Shown here one piece after another: positions 61,161 to 64,000 of a stretch of DNA of 64,000 bases. Each line of letters begins with the position of its first letter. Positions within the stretch are counted from its first letter, which is position 1. The DNA is from Bacteroidia bacterium (GTDB lineage: Bacteria; Bacteroidota; Bacteroidia; Flavobacteriales; Flavobacteriaceae). A program made the position numbers and the translations under genes. Where the stretch lies: positions 104,796-168,795 of the forward strand of contig JAUIFO010000009.1 of NCBI GenBank assembly GCA_030430385.1. Reading direction: 5' to 3'. Under the pieces are notes generated by a model. That model was not told where the DNA came from, did no database searches, and saw only the letters and a list, made by a program, of their open reading frames with translations.

Positions 61161-61701
61161 CTTCAGTATCTTCTAAGCCTAATTCTGAATAAAACTTCTT
61201 ATTAATAATTTTCAATAAAACTTTAGCATACTTAAATTTTAATACGCTTAAATTTTCTAAAAGAGACACAAACAATTGCCAAATTATAACCACTAAAACG
61301 ATGTAATAGAGCCATGCAAATGGATCTATTTCAAAACCGACTACACTAGGAAATTTCAAGTTTTTATTAAACGTATTGAACACATATATGGGAATAGAAT
61401 AGACAGCTAGTTTTAAAAGCATACGTCCTAATTTTCTTGAGCTGTGTTGCTCACCTCGTTTACCAGCAGCTAAAACTCCTGTAAGCCATTCAAACAGTAT
61501 TAATACAGCATATGCTGTAAAAAAAGCATGATTTACACCAAATACATTTTGTATTGCATCTGTAATTGCACTTATGCCACCTATAACACTGCTGCCTACT
61601 AATATTTTTTCATTAAGCATAAACCCAAAAGTGCTTTTTTTGAAGTCTTCTAAATTCAAAAAGCCAAAGCCATCTAATATGTAATTAAGTGTTTTAACCA
61701 T
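61153..61701 (-). CDS. Phage holin
   Basis: 182 residues with three to four hydrophobic segments: AFFTAYAVLILFEWLTGVLAA, MLLKLAVYSIPIYVFN (in two parts) and WLYYIVLVVIIWQLFVSLLE. The ending is charged (SELGLEDTEDD). This matches the Bacteroidota phage holin family (phage_holin_4-like) with the LFEWLTGVLAAGKRGEQHSS loop. Holins open the inner membrane at the end of infection. It is unusual that the gene lies between spike and LysM-like tail genes and that no endolysin is visible in the window. It overlaps both neighbours by 8 bp. Confidence 0.75.
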   Translation of the reverse strand: MVKTLNYILDGFGFLNLEDFKKSTFGFMLNEKILVGSSVIGGISAITDAIQNVFGVNHAFFTAYAVLILFEWLTGVLAAGKRGEQHSSRKLGRMLLKLAVYSIPIYVFNTFNKNLKFPSVVGFEIDPFAWLYYIVLVVIIWQLFVSLLENLSVLKFKYAKVLLKIINKKFYSELGLEDTEDD

Positions 61702-62272
61702 GTTTTATTTTTGTGTTTTGAATACTACCTAAATCTGCTCGTTGCATTCCAGTTATACTTGATATTAAACCTTTAAAAGCTGAGCCTCCATCTTCTGGTA
61801 CTGGATTCCAACTTTGTACTGCTTGCTGTATAGCTCGTAAAATGGCTGTATTTTTGTCAACTTGTGTTTTAAGCTCTGGAGCTTTTACTAAACCTCCAAA
61901 TTGATCACCATTAATTTTCAATTCACCATCCTTTAAATGCAGTTTAAATCCTGTTTCATCTTCAACATCTAACTCCTTAACAACACCTAATACTTTTTCA
62001 ACTTCATTAACAGACACTACAAATAGTGTGTTTAGATTATTGCCGATTTGAGCAACTAATACACTAGAATCTACTTTTGGTATGATGAGCAAACTATTTT
62101 TATCATCTTCAGCTGCAGAAAGTCTTATATCAGTAAACTCTAATTCATCTACATCTTTAGCTACAATGGTTTTTTTCGATTCATCTATACTCACTACAGT
62201 ACATGAAAAAACTATAATTGGAGCTTTACCTAAAACTTTGAAAGCCTTATTTAAATTATCATCTAAACTCAT
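61694..62272 (-). CDS. Baseplate spike-type protein (gpV/gp45-like)
   Basis: 192 residues. The N-terminal half is an OB-fold-like region (FSCTVVSIDESKKTIVAKDV, ELEFTDIRLSAAEDDKNSLL, IPKVDSSVLVAQIGN). A beta stretch follows (FKLHLKDGELKINGDQFGG) and a tail of helix plus LGSIQNTKIKHG. The OB domain with a short beta extension is the layout of baseplate assembly protein V, the membrane-piercing spike. The start overlaps the hub gene by 4 bp. Confidence 0.65.
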   Translation of the reverse strand: MSLDDNLNKAFKVLGKAPIIVFSCTVVSIDESKKTIVAKDVDELEFTDIRLSAAEDDKNSLLIIPKVDSSVLVAQIGNNLNTLFVVSVNEVEKVLGVVKELDVEDETGFKLHLKDGELKINGDQFGGLVKAPELKTQVDKNTAILRAIQQAVQSWNPVPEDGGSAFKGLISSITGMQRADLGSIQNTKIKHG

Positions 62273-63246
62273 AACTTAGTACCTAATTCAATTTTACGTC
62301 TAGCTCCTCCAGTTCCAAAAGTGGTGGTTACTTTTGGTACAAAGTATTTACCAGTACGATCTGGATAATTTTTATCTTCAATCTCAGCACTCCAACCTCT
62401 TGTTATAAAAGGTGCTAAAAAGCTGGTTATTGTACCTTCGTAACCTGTATATTTAAAATCACTCAACTCAGCTTCTCCAATTTTTTCTAATTGCGCTTTA
62501 TCGCTAATGTTATACTTATACAATGTGCGTTGCTCACCATCTGTATCTCCTACAATCACTTCTACTTTAGTATTGTCTTTTTTAATACCAACCACTTTTA
62601 AAGAGATCCTAACATCTTCAGCTCGTCTAAATCGTAAATCATGGCTAACAACATTTTTATAGACATTATAAAGTTCGGTTTGTCCTATGTTTTTGGTTTG
62701 ACGTAATCCAGCAAAGAGCTTGTTATCATCATCCATAAAAATGAATAAACCATATTCATCTTTAATTTTCTCAAGTGCTTGCGCTCCGTTGACGTTTTTA
62801 AGTAAAAACTTATCAAAGTTTACTTCAGGTATATCTGCTGCCAATTCTACACCTGTCCCTTCAACAATAAAGTTGAGTACTTCAGTTAATGTGGTTTTAC
62901 CAAAGTTCTTATTGATTTGCTTTTGACGTATTAAATACACTGCATCCTCACACTCAATTGTAATAGTTGGTACATTAGGCTTTACCCAACGCACATAACC
63001 AATAAACTCTTCGGTCTCTATCACGTCTTTATAAGCTAGTGTTATGCTTACTTTATCTCCAGACTTTATCTCTTGTTCTAATTGTTTGCGTTCAAAACCA
63101 ACTTCTTTATTACCAAATAAAGCACTCATTGGTAGTTTAATTTCGGCTGTGTCGCTAAGCAAATCAACAGACTTAACAATACTCACATTATTAACTTGGT
63201 AAAATGTGTTATCTTCTATTTGTATGTTGGCTTGTAGTACAAACAT
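62269..63246 (-). CDS. Baseplate hub protein (gpD / late control-like)
   Basis: 325 residues. Motifs of the gpD/gp27 hub fold: VSIVKSVDLLSDTAEIKLPM, SGDKVSITLAYKDVIETEEF, GYVRWVKPNVPTITIECED, then FGKTTLTEVLNFIVEGTGVE, and the later RISLKVVGIKKDNTKVEVIV. It ends with DKNYPDRTGKYFVPKVTTTF. The hub surrounds the spike and forms the tail tip. It is directly upstream of the spike gene. Confidence 0.72.
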   Translation of the reverse strand: MFVLQANIQIEDNTFYQVNNVSIVKSVDLLSDTAEIKLPMSALFGNKEVGFERKQLEQEIKSGDKVSITLAYKDVIETEEFIGYVRWVKPNVPTITIECEDAVYLIRQKQINKNFGKTTLTEVLNFIVEGTGVELAADIPEVNFDKFLLKNVNGAQALEKIKDEYGLFIFMDDDNKLFAGLRQTKNIGQTELYNVYKNVVSHDLRFRRAEDVRISLKVVGIKKDNTKVEVIVGDTDGEQRTLYKYNISDKAQLEKIGEAELSDFKYTGYEGTITSFLAPFITRGWSAEIEDKNYPDRTGKYFVPKVTTTFGTGGARRKIELGTKL

Positions 63247-63803
63247 TATGGTGTACGTTTTAAGGTTGCGTAAAAATCTTCATCACTCACACAGCTCAAA
63301 TAATAACTTTGACTATATGGTTTGCCCTTCATGTTTCCAAAACCATAATCTTTAATAACGAGTCTGTTGATCCCAAATAGATCTGCTATATCATTTGCAA
63401 AATCAAGAGCTTCATTCTTTTCAATAAGTCTTATAATTGAATCTACTTGATCCTGTGGATATTCCTTTTTACCAGGTTCAATACAAATGCCTTCTATTTT
63501 TATATTATAATCTCCAGTTGCAATAAACTCTTTAACTGTGCCTTTATGCTCATTACCAACAAGAACCGTTTCAACAATTATTTTTTTACCTGTAATGGTT
63601 ATTAATGGCTCATTAGGTAAGCGTACACCATCAATAGTACAATCCATAAAAAATGGTCTGCCTAGTGCATTCTTACCAACAACAGCATTACCAAGTTGAT
63701 TAATATCTGGAGCTAAGCCAGCAAAATCTAGCTTAGGAAATGGTAATCCTACATAACCAAATGCATTAACCGTTTGCTTTTTTATGTCAAAATCGTTTGC
63801 CAT
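63246..63803 (-). CDS. Phage tail-tip/adaptor protein, DUF6046-like (tentative)
   Basis: 185 residues. VNAFGYVGLPFPKLDF, then RPFFMDCTIDGVRLPNEPLI, TITGKKIIVETVLVGNEHKG and IEGICIEPGKKEYPQDQVDS. The remainder IIRLIEKNEALDFANDIADL is helical. The position between tape measure and hub is that of an adaptor such as gpU- or gp53-like proteins, or the Bacteroidota DUF6046 family. The family name is from memory. The start shares a base with the tape-measure stop (TAATG). Confidence 0.55.
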   Translation of the reverse strand: MANDFDIKKQTVNAFGYVGLPFPKLDFAGLAPDINQLGNAVVGKNALGRPFFMDCTIDGVRLPNEPLITITGKKIIVETVLVGNEHKGTVKEFIATGDYNIKIEGICIEPGKKEYPQDQVDSIIRLIEKNEALDFANDIADLFGINRLVIKDYGFGNMKGKPYSQSYYLSCVSDEDFYATLKRTP

Positions 63804-64000
63804 TAGGTTGTACTTGTTTGCATTTGGTTAGCACTATTTAAGACACGTAAGAGCATAGACTTTAACGAGTCTAAGCTTTCATCCATTCCTTGTTCAAAAG
63901 TTTGGGTGTGTACACTGTAATTTTCTACAAGCTTATCAAAGCTTACAGTAATATTGGTTTGACGTTGACCACCTCCTGTAATTGAGTCGATACCTTTACC
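63803..64000 (-). CDS. Tape measure protein, C-terminal end (5' part beyond window)
   Basis: The last 65 residues are visible, open to the window edge: GKGIDSITGGGQRQTNITVS, FDKLVENYSVHTQTFEQGMD, ESLDSLKSMLLRVLNSANQM. The NITVxxDKLVEN motif followed by an amphipathic helix is the usual end of Bacteroidota tape measure proteins. The protein sets tail length and sits inside the tail tube. The frame ends TAA, overlapping the next start. Confidence 0.7.
   Translation of the reverse strand, partial: GKGIDSITGGGQRQTNITVSFDKLVENYSVHTQTFEQGMDESLDSLKSMLLRVLNSANQMQTSTT

Noticed and set aside
1..64000. tRNA, rRNA, CRISPR or insertion sequence
   Set aside because: I checked the intergenic gaps for clover-leaf patterns, regularly spaced repeats and transposase reading frames and saw none.

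Overview
The window is AT-rich chromosome from a member of the Bacteroidota, almost certainly a marine-type Flavobacteriaceae. Supporting signs are: T9SS C-terminal sorting domains; TonB receptors with N-terminal carboxypeptidase-like or STN domains; FecI/FecR pairs; HmuY and MbnP lipoproteins with acidic residues after the lipid cysteine; TAnnTTTG promoter elements; few Shine-Dalgarno sequences. I saw no rRNA, tRNA, CRISPR array or insertion sequence. No stretch above 300 bp lacks a gene.

Layout. 1-4.5 kb: an ankyrin-type fragment, then a haem-uptake locus (DUF6607-like protein divergent from a TonB receptor and an HmuY lipoprotein). 4.5-12 kb: HMG-CoA lyase, LysE exporter, two T9SS secreted proteins (spondin domain; M43 protease with PKD), PyrD, PepT, YdeI-like protein. 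12-20 kb: nusB-DUF1573-yajC, leucine-type dehydrogenase, ABC exporter, PUR-like protein, M14 carboxypeptidase. 20-30 kb: CsaA, thioredoxin-like protein, fasciclin protein divergent from an ECF sigma/anti-sigma pair, TonB with a TonB receptor, lysoplasmalogenase, second ECF sigma with a membrane partner, acyltransferase, NUDIX. 30-41 kb: PPIase and M3 peptidase lipoproteins, TRIC and RDD proteins, and a six-gene SpoIIM-to-DUF58 operon with a MoxR ATPase. 41-47 kb: fecI-fecR-TonB receptor divergent from a Kazal-like lipoprotein. 47-53 kb: dps/oxyR and an MbnP/MbnH copper-type cluster.

53.5-64 kb is different. It is a single minus-strand block of contractile-phage tail genes (tape measure end, hub, spike, holin, LysM-like protein, fibre, baseplate J-like and I-like proteins, second fibre) ending in a Dam-type methylase. 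It is the left end of a prophage or tailocin that runs off the window.

Most notable non-gene signals. (1) At 54318-54437, between the last tail gene and dam, nested inverted repeats and a crossing 10-bp helix predict a pseudoknotted RNA; its G-U pairs exist only if the + strand is transcribed, opposite to the flanking genes. (2) An identically spaced two-box motif lies before fecR and before the divergent Kazal-like lipoprotein. It looks like the promoter of the local ECF sigma factor and would join the receptor and the lipoprotein in one regulon. (3) Two tandem copies of a 53-bp repeat at 40906-41016, a perfect operator-like palindrome between dps and oxyR, and direct repeats just outside the phage block.
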